DNA of 41,861 bases. It comes from Pseudonocardiales bacterium. GTDB taxonomy: Bacteria; Actinomycetota; Actinomycetes; Mycobacteriales; Pseudonocardiaceae. The notes beneath the pieces were generated by a model that worked only from the letters and a program-made list of their open reading frames with translations, was not told the origin of the DNA and ran no database searches. The stretch is from positions 1-41,861 of the forward strand of contig JAHEXI010000007.1 of NCBI GenBank assembly GCA_023252195.1, read 5' to 3'. This document shows, one piece after another, positions 24,800 to 33,690 of this stretch. Made by a program: the position numbers and the translations under genes. The first letter of the stretch is position 1. Every line of letters starts with the position of its first letter.

Positions 24800-24949
24800 G
24801 TCACACAATCCCATCACGCCGTCACAGACGCCGGAAACGCTCGTCACACCGTCACAACCCTTGTGACGACCATATCGTCCCATCTAGCAGGAACAATAGT
24901 CCGTGTGACGTTGTGACGAGCCAGCGTCGAAGCCGTCACAACGTCACAC
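24800..24949. repeat. Nine GTCACA repeats with large inverted repeat, candidate clt
   Basis: GTCACA or its complement occurs at 24800, 24821, 24843, 24851, 24862, 24904, 24912, 24935 and 24943. The last four form a perfect 16-bp inverted repeat, GTGTGACGTTGTGACG at 24903-24918 and its complement at 24934-24949, with a 15-base spacer. In Streptomyces plasmids the cis-acting transfer locus next to traB is a cluster of short repeats bound by the TraB winged helix; this position fits. A replication iteron cluster is the alternative. Confidence 0.7.
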
Positions 24950-25158
24950 TTCTGCCCCCACCAGCCCCCTCAGCTCGACTCAACGCGGAGAGCCGGAGTG
25001 TGCACCATGATCACACCATCTGAACGAAATCAGCTCTTCATCAGCTAGGCTCTCAGATCGGACACGAGAAGCCGACCACTCAGCGACCACGACGGGAGCG
25101 ACAGACAAAACGATGCCGGATCCAACCCGGCCTGACAAGGTCAGCGCCGAGCAAGCAA

Positions 25159-25305
25159 GACACCCTCAGCGACCAGCTCCGTCACGCACTGACGACCGAG
25201 GCCGCCCGGCCGCCGCTAGCCGAGCGGGTCGTCACCCCGGTCTACCGACTGCTCACCGCGACGGACATCAGCCAATGACAGATCGCGCAGCTGACCGGTG
25301 ATTGA
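25159..25305 (+). pseudogene. Broken N-terminal copy of the adjacent regulator
   Basis: In this frame the translation reads LAERVVTPVYRLLTATDISQ, a TGA, then QIAQLTGD and a final stop. Position for position it parallels LAERDVTRIFRLLVDGGMAQ-R-QIAHLVKM at the start of the regulator at 25298. It is the helix-turn-helix N-terminus of a second regulator, ended by a nonsense codon and overlapped by the start of the intact gene. It indicates a tandem pair or recombination between paralogues. The bases between 24950 and 25159 show no gene. Confidence 0.55.
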
Positions 25306-26572
25306 CCCAGACAAACCGGCCATGCGGGCGGCTCTTGCCGAACGTGATGTCACCCGCATCTTCCGCCTACTGGTGGACGGCGGCATGGCCCAGCGTCAGA
25401 TAGCCCACCTGGTCAAGATGAACCAGTCTGAGGTTTCCGAGATCTTGAGCGGCCGTCAGGTCATGGGTTACGACGTGCTCGTTCGGGTTGCTGACGGTCT
25501 CGGAGTGCCACGCGGCTTGATGGGCCTGGCTTACACTGGCCGGGAGCCGGACGACGAGCCGGAGGAGGTGGACGAGGACGTGGAACGCCGAAAGCTCCTA
25601 GCCATCGCCGGAGCCATCCTCTTTGGTGCGCCGATCTTTGGTGAGGTTGTACCGCTGACCGTCCGCCGCATCCTGACAGACCCTCCCAGCAACGTCGGGC
25701 AACGTGACGTAGTCAGATATGAACAGACAGTAACCCGCCTGGAGCAGCTTGACCGGGAAGCCGGAGGCATGGCAGCCCGTCCCGCACTGGTAGCCACGGC
25801 GACCGCAGGCGAGCAGATGCTCAGGGCTCAGGCAACCACGGAGGTACGGACGCGGCTGAGGTACGCGGTGGCTGAGGCTCACCGGCTCAGCGGCTGGGCG
25901 TCCGGTGATGTTGGCCTGGTAGACCAGATGCGCCAGCACATGCACCGCGCCTTGGACTTCGCCGCTGGCAGCCCCGTCAGGGTGGCCGGGGTGTTGTGTT
26001 CGGCCGGTGATATGGAGAAGCAGTACGGAGCACCTAACGACGCGCTTAAGATGTTCCAGCTAGCCGAGATGGGTGAAGGCCTGGATCCCCAGGCTCAGGC
26101 CGTTATAGCGGGTCTCAGCGCCACGGCGTACCAGAAGCTTGGCCTACCAGCGGAAGCAAGACAGCAGCTCAAGAAGGCTCGCAGTCTGTTCAGGTACGGC
26201 AGCAAGCCGCAACCGTTCTTCAACTTCTATGGTCCGGGGTCTGGACTTCTGGCGGCCGGCGAAGCAAAGCTCGGTGATTATGATCTTGCCCGTGAAGACG
26301 TAGTGAATGCTATCAAAACACGACCTAATTTTGATAAGCGGTGTGACGCGCTCGACGCCATCGTGCTGGCAACCACCCATGTCCAAGCCGGTGAACTACG
26401 CGGCGGACTTCCACAAGCACAGAAGGCTCTGGATCTAGTACGGGAAGTCGGCTCACAGCGAGTGCGGGATAGACTGGAACCATTGGAGACAGCGCTAGCG
26501 GCGCGTAATGACAGCACGTGTAAAGATTTGGCGAGGATGGTACGGACGGTCAGAACGCCGAGAATGGTGTAA
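25298..26572 (+). CDS. XRE-type regulator with TPR-like C-terminal domain
   Basis: A 424-residue regulator. The GTG at 25298 is used; an ATG at 25322 is also possible. The helix-turn-helix is MAQRQIAHLVKMNQSEVSEI followed by LSGRQVMGYDVLVRVADGLG, a form typical of actinomycete element regulators. The rest is helical with tetratricopeptide-like units (ALKMFQLAEMGEGLDPQAQA, LPAEARQQLKKARSLF, YDLAREDVVNAIKTRP), which suggests sensing of a peptide or small ligand. A short hydrophobic patch (LLAIAGAILFGAPIFG) follows an acidic linker. It is the last gene of the element and GC content falls toward its 3' end. Confidence 0.75.
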   Translation: MIDPDKPAMRAALAERDVTRIFRLLVDGGMAQRQIAHLVKMNQSEVSEILSGRQVMGYDVLVRVADGLGVPRGLMGLAYTGREPDDEPEEVDEDVERRKLLAIAGAILFGAPIFGEVVPLTVRRILTDPPSNVGQRDVVRYEQTVTRLEQLDREAGGMAARPALVATATAGEQMLRAQATTEVRTRLRYAVAEAHRLSGWASGDVGLVDQMRQHMHRALDFAAGSPVRVAGVLCSAGDMEKQYGAPNDALKMFQLAEMGEGLDPQAQAVIAGLSATAYQKLGLPAEARQQLKKARSLFRYGSKPQPFFNFYGPGSGLLAAGEAKLGDYDLAREDVVNAIKTRPNFDKRCDALDAIVLATTHVQAGELRGGLPQAQKALDLVREVGSQRVRDRLEPLETALAARNDSTCKDLARMVRTVRTPRMV

Positions 26573-27009
26573 AGCCTGGCACTTTACGTAATCCATTAGA
26601 TTTTAGTTGTGACAGCGGACTGGCGAGGTTCATGCGAGCCAGCTGTAGGGGTTCAAGTCCGAGGGGGGACTTGCGCACTAACCACCCGCATGGTCCTCGA
26701 CGTCGCCATGTGATGCCCGACTTTTCATAGCCTGATGGACGGGCCTGCGGTGGCCGAGTGACCGATCCACTGCGACCGGCTGGTTCTCGTTGTGTCCTGT
26801 TGTGTCCTGATGTGTGACTTGACGTCTGATGGCCTGGACACAGATCTTGGTGTGTTCGGCTTGCGCCGCAGCGCGCCGCAAGCTGGCCCACCCCGGGAGG
26901 GGAGCGGGTGTCGCTGTATTTGTCGGGGCAGCGGGTATCTGGGTGGTGCTCTGCTGGCTCATCTCTTGGCAGGACCGGCTCGGCGCAGTGCTCTCGCGTC
27001 GTGTGCGGA
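26573..27009. other. Non-coding end of the element
   Basis: No gene is recognised. A stretch at about 26640-26668 (TGTAGGGGTTCAAGTCCGAG) resembles a tRNA T-arm but does not pair well. It could be a decayed att site marking the element's far end; this is weak. From 26762 a short repeated GTGTCCTG-type sequence occurs (TTGTGTCCTGTTGTGTCCTG). Confidence 0.35.
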
Positions 27010-27500
27010 ACCCACGTCAGAAAGTCACGCCCCATGCCGACGCTCGATTTGGCCAGCGCAGACAGCTCTGTGTGCCAGTGATGACCTCTGAGGTGCAGCC
27101 CGAGGTCTTGGCTGCCACGGTGACCCCGCCGCCGGAGGGACTGCGGGGACGCGGGGTGACGCACTGGTCGGCGCGGCGGTTGGCCGACTGGCTGGCCCGG
27201 CATCGGGGCATCCGGGTCAGTCACGACTCGATCGCGGCGCTGGGTCGCTGGCTTTGCCTCCAGCCGCACCGGAGCGAGGGCTTTAAGGCCTCCACCGACC
27301 CAGCCCTGGAGGCCAAGATCCGCGACGTGGTCGGGCTGTATCGGGGTCCCCTAGGGCCGGTGGTGGTCTGCGTCGATGAGACCTCCCAGCTCCAGGTGCT
27401 GGACCGGATCGCCCTGATGCTGCCGATGCGTTCAGAACAAATCGAACGCCAAACCTACGACTACACCTGTCACGGCACCACCGCCCTGTTCGCCCGAAGG
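27010..27500 (+). mobile_element. IS630-family transposase internal fragment
   Basis: The frame encodes THWSARRLADWLARHRGIRV, then LQPHRSEGFKASTDPALEAK, then GPVVVCVDETSQLQVLDR with the catalytic Asp of the DDE core, then TYDYTCHGTTALF. These are successive blocks of IS630 transposases. The N-terminus is degenerate and the sequence breaks off just after ALFA, where the oxidase gene begins. The C-terminal catalytic residues are gone, so the element is dead. Confidence 0.75.
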
Positions 27501-27508
27501 AGAAGCAC

Positions 27509-29674
27509 ATGGCATCAGATCCGACGACGCCCGTTGACGGCCCCGTCCCGACCTCGGCGGCTGGGGTCGTGATTGATCCAGCGTGGCCGCAGGTAGGCCG
27601 GTGGGACCCGGTGTTCCCGCTGCCGAATGTCGCGATCCACACCCATGTCCTGCCTGATGGCAGGGTGTTGTTCTGGGGTCGGCGCGACGACCCGAATGGC
27701 TCGATGAACGAACACGCGTGCACCCCCCACGTCTGGGATCCTCAGACCGGCACGTTCACCTCGACACCGCAGCCGACCCTTGCGGACGGCACGACCGTCA
27801 ATCTGTTTTGCTCCGGACACACCTTTCTGCCCGACGGCAGGCTGCTGGTGGCCGGTGGGCATCTCACCGACGGCAACGGTGTCAACCAGGTGTGTACCTA
27901 CGACCACGCCACCAACACCTGGACAGCCCTGCCCGTGATGAACGGGGGTAGGTGGTACCCGACCGCCACAACCCTCGCCGACGGCAGGGTGCTGGTGTCG
28001 TCGGGCAGCGCTGCGAACAACGGCAATGTGGTCGTCAATGACACCCCGCAGATCTGGGACGGGGCCCAATGGCACAACACCGTCACCTTCATCGGGCTGC
28101 CGCTGTATCCGCGGATGCACCTCGCGCCAGATACGCGGGTGTTAATGTCCGGGTCCAACGCAGCCACCTTCTTCCTCGACACAACGGGCACCGGCACTTG
28201 GACCCCGCTGCCCGGGCCCGGTGGAGTGCGGCCGAACGGTGAGCGGCAGTACGCCCCATCGGTGATGTACGAACCCGACAAAGTGATCTACATCGGCGGT
28301 GGGAACGACGCAGGCACCGACCTGCCCAGCGCCGCGACGGACCTGATCGATCTCAGTGCCGATCCCCCGGCGTGGCATGCAGGCGCAAGCATGGGGTTCC
28401 GGCGTCGCCAGCACAACGCGACAATCCTGCCCGACGCCACCATCCTCGTGACCGGGGGAACGAGCGGCCCCGGCTTCAACGACGTGTCGCCCGGCAAACC
28501 AGTACACGTCGCTGAGCTGTGGAACCCCGCCACCGGAACGTGGAGGCAGCTGGCTGCCGAGGACGTCGACCGCTGTTACCACGCGACGGCGGTGTTGCTC
28601 CCGGACGCGACGGTGCTCAGCGCCGGTGGGGGCGAATTCATGGTCGGTTCCGCGCCGAACGATCCTCGCGACACTCACCGCGACGGGCAAATCTTCCACC
28701 CGCCCTACCTGTTCCAGGGCCCGCGCCCGCAGATCTCGGCAACGCCCACCGAGATCGTCCACGGAGAGACCTTCCCCCTCGACGTCACGGGACCCGACAT
28801 CGCGAAGGTCACCATGGTGCGGCTGCCCTCGGTGACCCACGCCTTCGACCAGAACCAGCGCATCAACGTCCTCGCGTTCAGCGCGCAAGGAACCACCCTG
28901 ACCACCACCGCGCCAGCCGAGCCTGCCCTGTGCCCACCAGGGCACTACATGCTCTTCGTCATCAGCGCGGCCGGGGTGCCCTCCCTCGCGCGGATCGTCC
29001 ATGTCAGCACCGCCCCCGCAGGTAAGGGTGCCTCGGAGCTGACGGAAGTCGGCGGGACAACGCTGCAGCCCCTCGTCGCCGAGGGCACACGCACCCAGGA
29101 ACGCGACGATGCCGTGCGAAGCCAGTCGACCGGAACCCGTGTGACCATCGGTCTGACCGCGAAATGCCCCTACGGACTCGGGCCATGCTGGGGCGGCGCG
29201 TATGAGGCATTAACGAAACTCAGCGGTGTCGCCGCAGTGCGCCCGATCCCAAACACCACCGACTCGACCGCCGAGGTTTACCTCACCGATCAGGGGCTGC
29301 CCGACCTCGACCGATGGCCAGAACAGATCGCCCGCTGGGCCAACGGGAGCTACGACTTCCGCGGCGTGGAGGTGACGCTCGCGGGCACCGTCACCGAGCG
29401 CGACGGTGTGCTGAACCTGACCGGGCCCGCCCTTCCGGCTCCGGTGCAGCTCCTGGCGCTGCGCCCCGGCGAAGAACTTCCCTGGGACCTCGAAAGTCGA
29501 CATATCCGACCCGCTTCGAACAACGAACGTGAGGCCCACCGACAGCTGCTGCAAAGACGCCGCCAGCTCGATACCGACCTTCACCTACGCGTGACGGGTC
29601 CGCTCCGAAAAATGAGTAACCGCTGGTCACTATTCGTCCGCACCACCGAGGACCAACCAAATCACCCGAGATGA
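27509..29674 (+). CDS. Galactose/glyoxal oxidase-like copper radical oxidase
   Basis: A 721-residue copper-radical oxidase, converting alcohols or aldehydes with O2 to aldehydes or acids plus H2O2. The ATG follows AAGGAGAAGC. The seven-bladed kelch propeller carries Cys101 (NLFCSGHTF) and Tyr150 (NGGRWYPTATTL) for the Cys-Tyr cofactor, and Tyr357-His358 (VDRCYHATAVL). The DUF1929 domain carries His444 (THAFDQNQR). All copper ligands are therefore present. No signal peptide or membrane anchor is seen, unlike Streptomyces GlxA, so export is unexplained. Residues 520-721 form an extra domain (CPYGLGPCWGG, LTKLSGVAAVRP) of unknown role. It directly abuts an IS630 fragment. Confidence 0.85.
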   Translation: MASDPTTPVDGPVPTSAAGVVIDPAWPQVGRWDPVFPLPNVAIHTHVLPDGRVLFWGRRDDPNGSMNEHACTPHVWDPQTGTFTSTPQPTLADGTTVNLFCSGHTFLPDGRLLVAGGHLTDGNGVNQVCTYDHATNTWTALPVMNGGRWYPTATTLADGRVLVSSGSAANNGNVVVNDTPQIWDGAQWHNTVTFIGLPLYPRMHLAPDTRVLMSGSNAATFFLDTTGTGTWTPLPGPGGVRPNGERQYAPSVMYEPDKVIYIGGGNDAGTDLPSAATDLIDLSADPPAWHAGASMGFRRRQHNATILPDATILVTGGTSGPGFNDVSPGKPVHVAELWNPATGTWRQLAAEDVDRCYHATAVLLPDATVLSAGGGEFMVGSAPNDPRDTHRDGQIFHPPYLFQGPRPQISATPTEIVHGETFPLDVTGPDIAKVTMVRLPSVTHAFDQNQRINVLAFSAQGTTLTTTAPAEPALCPPGHYMLFVISAAGVPSLARIVHVSTAPAGKGASELTEVGGTTLQPLVAEGTRTQERDDAVRSQSTGTRVTIGLTAKCPYGLGPCWGGAYEALTKLSGVAAVRPIPNTTDSTAEVYLTDQGLPDLDRWPEQIARWANGSYDFRGVEVTLAGTVTERDGVLNLTGPALPAPVQLLALRPGEELPWDLESRHIRPASNNEREAHRQLLQRRRQLDTDLHLRVTGPLRKMSNRWSLFVRTTEDQPNHPR

Positions 29675-30781
29675 GGCACATAGGAAACCGTGACCCCGTG
29701 GCCGCAAAACCGGTCAGCATCACTTACTTGCCGGTCACCGGATCTTGCCCACCGAACCGCCGCACCTGGCACATACCGCCCCGTTGCCCGATGCCGGTCA
29801 ACTCCTTGCTCGTCGCGTCGTCGGTGTCAATGGTGGCGCTTGCAGCGCGACGCCGTCAGGCGCCGTTGACTCCGGTGACACGACGTGGACGATTTCCGGC
29901 CGAGGGAGCGGCGACCCGGAACCCAAGGATTAAAAGTTTGCTGTTCCGAGTGTCGCGTAGTGCCGGGTAATGACGGTTAGGGCCGGTAAATGCACGTCAG
30001 TGGCCGTCCTTGCTGGTTTCGAGTGTCGCCCAGTGCCGGTCAGTGCCGGGTTCGCACGAAACTGCGGAGCCCGATATGAGCCCACTGTTGGTTGTTGGTC
30101 ACTGGTTTACACCACATAGACTCCACTATACACCTCAGCGGCGAGGCCGCCAGTTATTGTGATCTGGCTGCCGCCCGTTGAAGTCTTCGAGAGGAGCAAC
30201 TCCTTGATGTTGACCTTCCGCTTCAGTGGGTTGCACCACAGATTTTAGCGGCCCAGGCTCAGGGTGATCGTTGTTGGATGCCAACCTGTGGCTGGGATCT
30301 GTTGGAGTCGAGATGGCGTCCGCTCATGCCGATGACCGTGTGCATCGCAGCCTGTGCCGCCGGGGTGTACCTGCTAATAGACGCTTCACCCCTCATGGCG
30401 GCGCGAGGCCGAAATCCAGGCCCGAGGAATCGAGCCGAAGGATTTCAGAGTAGAAAGCACTGTGGCCAGGAAAGTACTGTAGGAGGATTCACAGTGTTAG
30501 CGGACATCAAGAAATCCAAACGACTGCGCGGCGGGTCCCTACGAGCATGGGCCGGGCTGAACGTTGTTCACCAATACTGGCCGAAGCTCTCGCTCGCTGG
30601 GCATTGATCGCGCGCACTCAAAGTCGGCCTGGGAGTCCGGTGACGGAATACCCTAACGCCAGGTTCTACGAGAGCCGGGGATGCGACTCCCCGACCACTC
30701 GCCTGGAATCGGGCGCAAACGGACGTTCTAAGGTCGCAGCGAGCGTTATCTTTGAACTGACGTCGGCGCTACCCACAAGCG
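29675..30781. other. 1.1 kb without a recognisable gene
   Basis: Several short frames occur without family similarity. An array of 10-bp repeats lies at 29947-30049. A well-placed ribosome site (GTAGGAGGATTCACA) precedes a GTG at 30494 giving only 37 residues (VLADIKKSKRLRGG...), possibly a truncated gene start. The remainder looks like decayed DNA. Confidence 0.4.
29947..30049. repeat. Array of 10-bp imperfect repeats (consensus NNAGTGNCGG)
   Basis: Consecutive 10-base units run CGAGTGTCGC, GTAGTGCCGG, GTAATGACGG, TTAGGGCCGG, TAAATGCACG, TCAGTGGCCG (29947-30006). After a 13-base break come CGAGTGTCGC, CCAGTGCCGG and TCAGTGCCGG (30020-30049). The repeated order (CGAGTGTCGC then xxAGTGCCGG) suggests a duplicated block. 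Ten-base spacing puts sites on one DNA face, as in integrase arm sites or iterons. Confidence 0.6.
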
Positions 30782-32419
30782 TCAATCTGACGGGGGCGTG
30801 GAGGATGCTAGACCAAGTGTGCTCGTCGTAACGGTTGGCGAAACGGCGCTGGAAGTCGCGTTGGCTGTAACCGGCACGCCGCCGGTAGCCACAGGACTCT
30901 TACGGATTTTCTCAAGTGCCGTCAGGGTTTGCCTATCTATGGGCTCAGCCTCGATGTCGACGCCGATCGGTTCCCAGCGAATGAGGAGGGTGGTTATACC
31001 GATGACAAGTGGTATCGCGGCCATAACGGCAAAGGTGATAGAGAAGCCAAACGCCGACCTCACCATTGGGAAGAAGAGGAAACCAACGAAGCTACCTAGG
31101 CGTAACATTCCCTGGGTCCAGCCAATTGCAGATCCCCGGATGGCTGTCGGAAATGATAAGGCGCCATAAGCCATGCCCTGGGGTCCTGGACCGATGGTGT
31201 GTCCGATCATGAAGACCCCGATCATGAGCCCTTCGACGATCAGGCTCCCATTCGTATGGGCGAGCGCGGTTCCAAGTAGGGCGAACACTGTCATAAAGGT
31301 GCCAACAAGTGTGAGAGGTCGGAGCCCTGTGCGGTCACAGACCGATGCCTGGAAAGTTGAGCCTAGTAGTCCCACGCCGTTGAAGAGGATCGCACCGAGG
31401 ATGGCCGTTACTAAAGACTCGCCGAAAATCACCTGAGAGATAATTGGAAGGTAGAAGATCACGGAGTAATACTGGATGCTTTGGAAGCAGGCGATCACGG
31501 CCGCGAGGATTGCCCGCCATCGATAGTGCCGAGAGAAGATGACACGTGCGGTCTCCATCGCGTTCGGTTTCGGGCGAGAAGCTTCGGGTACAGACTGGGG
31601 ATCAACTTCAACTGTGATGTTGCGGGTCCGTCGAAGAATCTTGGCCGCTTCTTGGAGATCGCCTTGATGGGCCGCCCACAGGGGGCTCTCTAGCATGTAC
31701 TTGTAACGTAAGCCCAATAGAATCAACGCTGGAACGGCGCCAAACCCGACAGCTATGCGCCAAAGGTTCGCACCAGCACCAACTTCGTAGCCAATCAAGC
31801 TTGCGATGAATCCTACGATCGCCGCCAGGTTCCAGTTCAAATAGCTGAAGTTTACAGCCAGGCCACGTTTGGCTCGATTGGAGAACTCCGCTACGAAGCT
31901 CAACGCGACGGGAAAGTCGAGACCGACACCGAGGCCCATCAACAAACGGAAAATAATCAGCACAGTCAAGTTTGGAGCTAGTGCCGCTCCGATAGCCGAA
32001 AGCACGAAGAACCATAGATCCAGTAAGAACATCCGCTTCCGGCCTAGCTTGTCTACAAGATAGCCCCCTATAAGCGCGCCAAACAGGGCACTGATAGCCA
32101 TCGTCGACGACAGCAGGCCGACCTGTGTCCCCGAAAGATGAAACTCGTCACGAAGTTGGATGGCGCCGACGCTTAGGCTCGTCATGTCGTAGGCGTCGAC
32201 AAACACACCACCCAGCGCAATGATTATGATAAGAAGGGTCCTTCGCTGTGCTTTACGATGGGCCTCCGGATTCGCATAATCCGTAGTCGCATCCACAATC
32301 CGGACAACATCGTCAACGCTGCGCAGGGTCACGACTCCGCGGTCGTCGCGAAGGCTCGCACCCGCATCGATGGCGCCGCTCGACCCAAGCGCCCCCATGT
32401 TGGCAGTCGCCTGCTCCAT
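30782..32419 (-). CDS. MFS transporter (sugar/organic-acid porter type)
   Basis: A 545-residue, 12-helix major facilitator. The ATG at 32419 follows CAGGAGGTAGCA; the open frame to 32512 has no support. Residues 1-55 are cytosolic. Then come ALGGVFVDAYDMTSLSVGA, the motif A GGYLVDKLGRKRMF, RLLMGLGVGLDFPVALSF and the second-half GLLGSTFQASVCDRTGLRPL. The pattern is that of metabolite:proton symporters for sugars, phosphate or aromatic acids. It lies at the downstream end of the sulfatase gene set on the same strand, 287 bases after the FGE gene. It may import the sulfate ester or its product. GC content is lower than in core genes. Confidence 0.85.
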   Translation of the reverse strand: MEQATANMGALGSSGAIDAGASLRDDRGVVTLRSVDDVVRIVDATTDYANPEAHRKAQRRTLLIIIIALGGVFVDAYDMTSLSVGAIQLRDEFHLSGTQVGLLSSTMAISALFGALIGGYLVDKLGRKRMFLLDLWFFVLSAIGAALAPNLTVLIIFRLLMGLGVGLDFPVALSFVAEFSNRAKRGLAVNFSYLNWNLAAIVGFIASLIGYEVGAGANLWRIAVGFGAVPALILLGLRYKYMLESPLWAAHQGDLQEAAKILRRTRNITVEVDPQSVPEASRPKPNAMETARVIFSRHYRWRAILAAVIACFQSIQYYSVIFYLPIISQVIFGESLVTAILGAILFNGVGLLGSTFQASVCDRTGLRPLTLVGTFMTVFALLGTALAHTNGSLIVEGLMIGVFMIGHTIGPGPQGMAYGALSFPTAIRGSAIGWTQGMLRLGSFVGFLFFPMVRSAFGFSITFAVMAAIPLVIGITTLLIRWEPIGVDIEAEPIDRQTLTALEKIRKSPVATGGVPVTANATSSAVSPTVTTSTLGLASSTPPSD

Positions 32420-32705
32420 TGCTACCTCCTGCGCCGTGCCCGGGAGTCCCCGGACCTTCGGACCGGTTCGCGCTGGGAGGAGTCGTACACTCGGAATGTT
32501 TCGGACACGCAAAGCCGGGTGAACGAAAAGTTACGCCACTGATGGACGGTGACGATATTGACGACCGGCGCGCCCACCAGCGGATTCCTGGCTGCTGGTG
32601 GGAGCTAAGCACCCATGCTGCCGGCTCCGGGGCCGCGGCGGCACGCCTGCGGGATGGCCGTACTGCGCGTCAGAGAATCCCAGTCAATCGTTAGTGCGCA
32701 AAGGT

Positions 32706-33614
32706 TTAGGCTGAGGGGCCTGTGCCGCTTGGCTCTCGCAGGACACAGCGGAAGCCGATGTGGCACGACGAGGTATCCACGCTCTGTGGTTGTCGTGCAG
32801 ACGGTCGGTAGCGTCGGCAATAGTTTGGCGCGCAAAGATGCGAGCCACCTTTAACGACCCTCGTATTGGCCTCGGTTTTGGCCGATTGACTTCCCGAGCA
32901 ACACGTGTTCCTCCTCGGAGATGAGATAGGTAACGCGAAGGGATCTGCGGTCCACTCCCACACGTTGCCAATCATGTCGTAGATGCCGTAGCCGTTGGGT
33001 GGGAAGGCTCTTACCGGTGACGTCCTTTCGTACTCACTTTCTGGCTTTTGCCAGGGAAACTCGCCGATCCAAACGTTGGCCATATGCTGGCCCTCGGGAG
33101 CGAACTCGTCTCCCCACGCATAGGTTGCTCCCTCCAGGCCCCCGCGCGCTGCGTATTCCCACTCCACCTCAGTTGGCATCTCTTTGCCCGCCCACTGGGC
33201 GTATCTGTAGGCATCTTCGTACGTTACGTGCACCACGGGGTGGGTTTCTAGACCATTGAGGTCACTGTCTGCGCCGTAGGGATGCCGCCAAGTTGCTCCC
33301 GGAAGATACGACCACCAGTTGCTGATGTCTCGAAGGTCGACAGGCCCGGTGGCTTGGTGGAACACCAGCGATCCTGGCACCAACATGGAGGGATCGGCCT
33401 CGGGGTAGTCATCTTCGGTGACGGGACGTTCGGCGACTGTCACATAGTCGGTGTCGTCCACGAAGCAGCGGAACTGTGCGTTCGTGACGGGACACTCGTC
33501 GATCCAAAAGCGATTGACTGCCATCAAGCGGAGCGGGCGCTCCTCTGGATAAAAGTCCATCGCACCCATGAGAAAGGTGCCTTCTCGGACTATAATCATG
33601 TTTTCTGTGTCCAC
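32706..33614 (-). CDS. Formylglycine-generating enzyme (sulfatase activator)
   Basis: About 302 residues from the GTG at 33614, preceded by CGAGAGGTGG. An upstream TTG adds seven residues. An FGE/SUMF1-type copper oxidase that converts the active-site Cys of a sulfatase to formylglycine. Recognisable blocks are FLMGAMDFYPEERPLR, EMPTEVEWEYAARGG, MIGNVWEWTADPF and the active site GGSHLCAPNYCRRYRPSAR, with both catalytic cysteines of true FGEs. An IGFRCV strand closes the fold. Its target is almost surely the adjacent sulfatase, whose stop is 77 bases away on the same strand. Confidence 0.92.
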   Translation of the reverse strand: MDTENMIIVREGTFLMGAMDFYPEERPLRLMAVNRFWIDECPVTNAQFRCFVDDTDYVTVAERPVTEDDYPEADPSMLVPGSLVFHQATGPVDLRDISNWWSYLPGATWRHPYGADSDLNGLETHPVVHVTYEDAYRYAQWAGKEMPTEVEWEYAARGGLEGATYAWGDEFAPEGQHMANVWIGEFPWQKPESEYERTSPVRAFPPNGYGIYDMIGNVWEWTADPFALPISSPRRNTCCSGSQSAKTEANTRVVKGGSHLCAPNYCRRYRPSARQPQSVDTSSCHIGFRCVLREPSGTGPSA

Positions 33615-33690
33615 GATCCACCTCTCGGCTCGCAAGTCGGGCCTTTAACTCTAGTGCAGTCTTTGCGGGACCAAGAAGACACCAATCAAG

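Noticed and set aside
19295-26572. A replication initiator for the integrative element
   Set aside because: No RepSA-like or prim-pol-like protein found in any frame; the element appears to lack one.
26640-26668. tRNA-like T-arm as the element's second att site
   Set aside because: Stem does not pair and it matches neither the CAT tRNA nor tRNA-Asn closely enough; kept only as a weak note.
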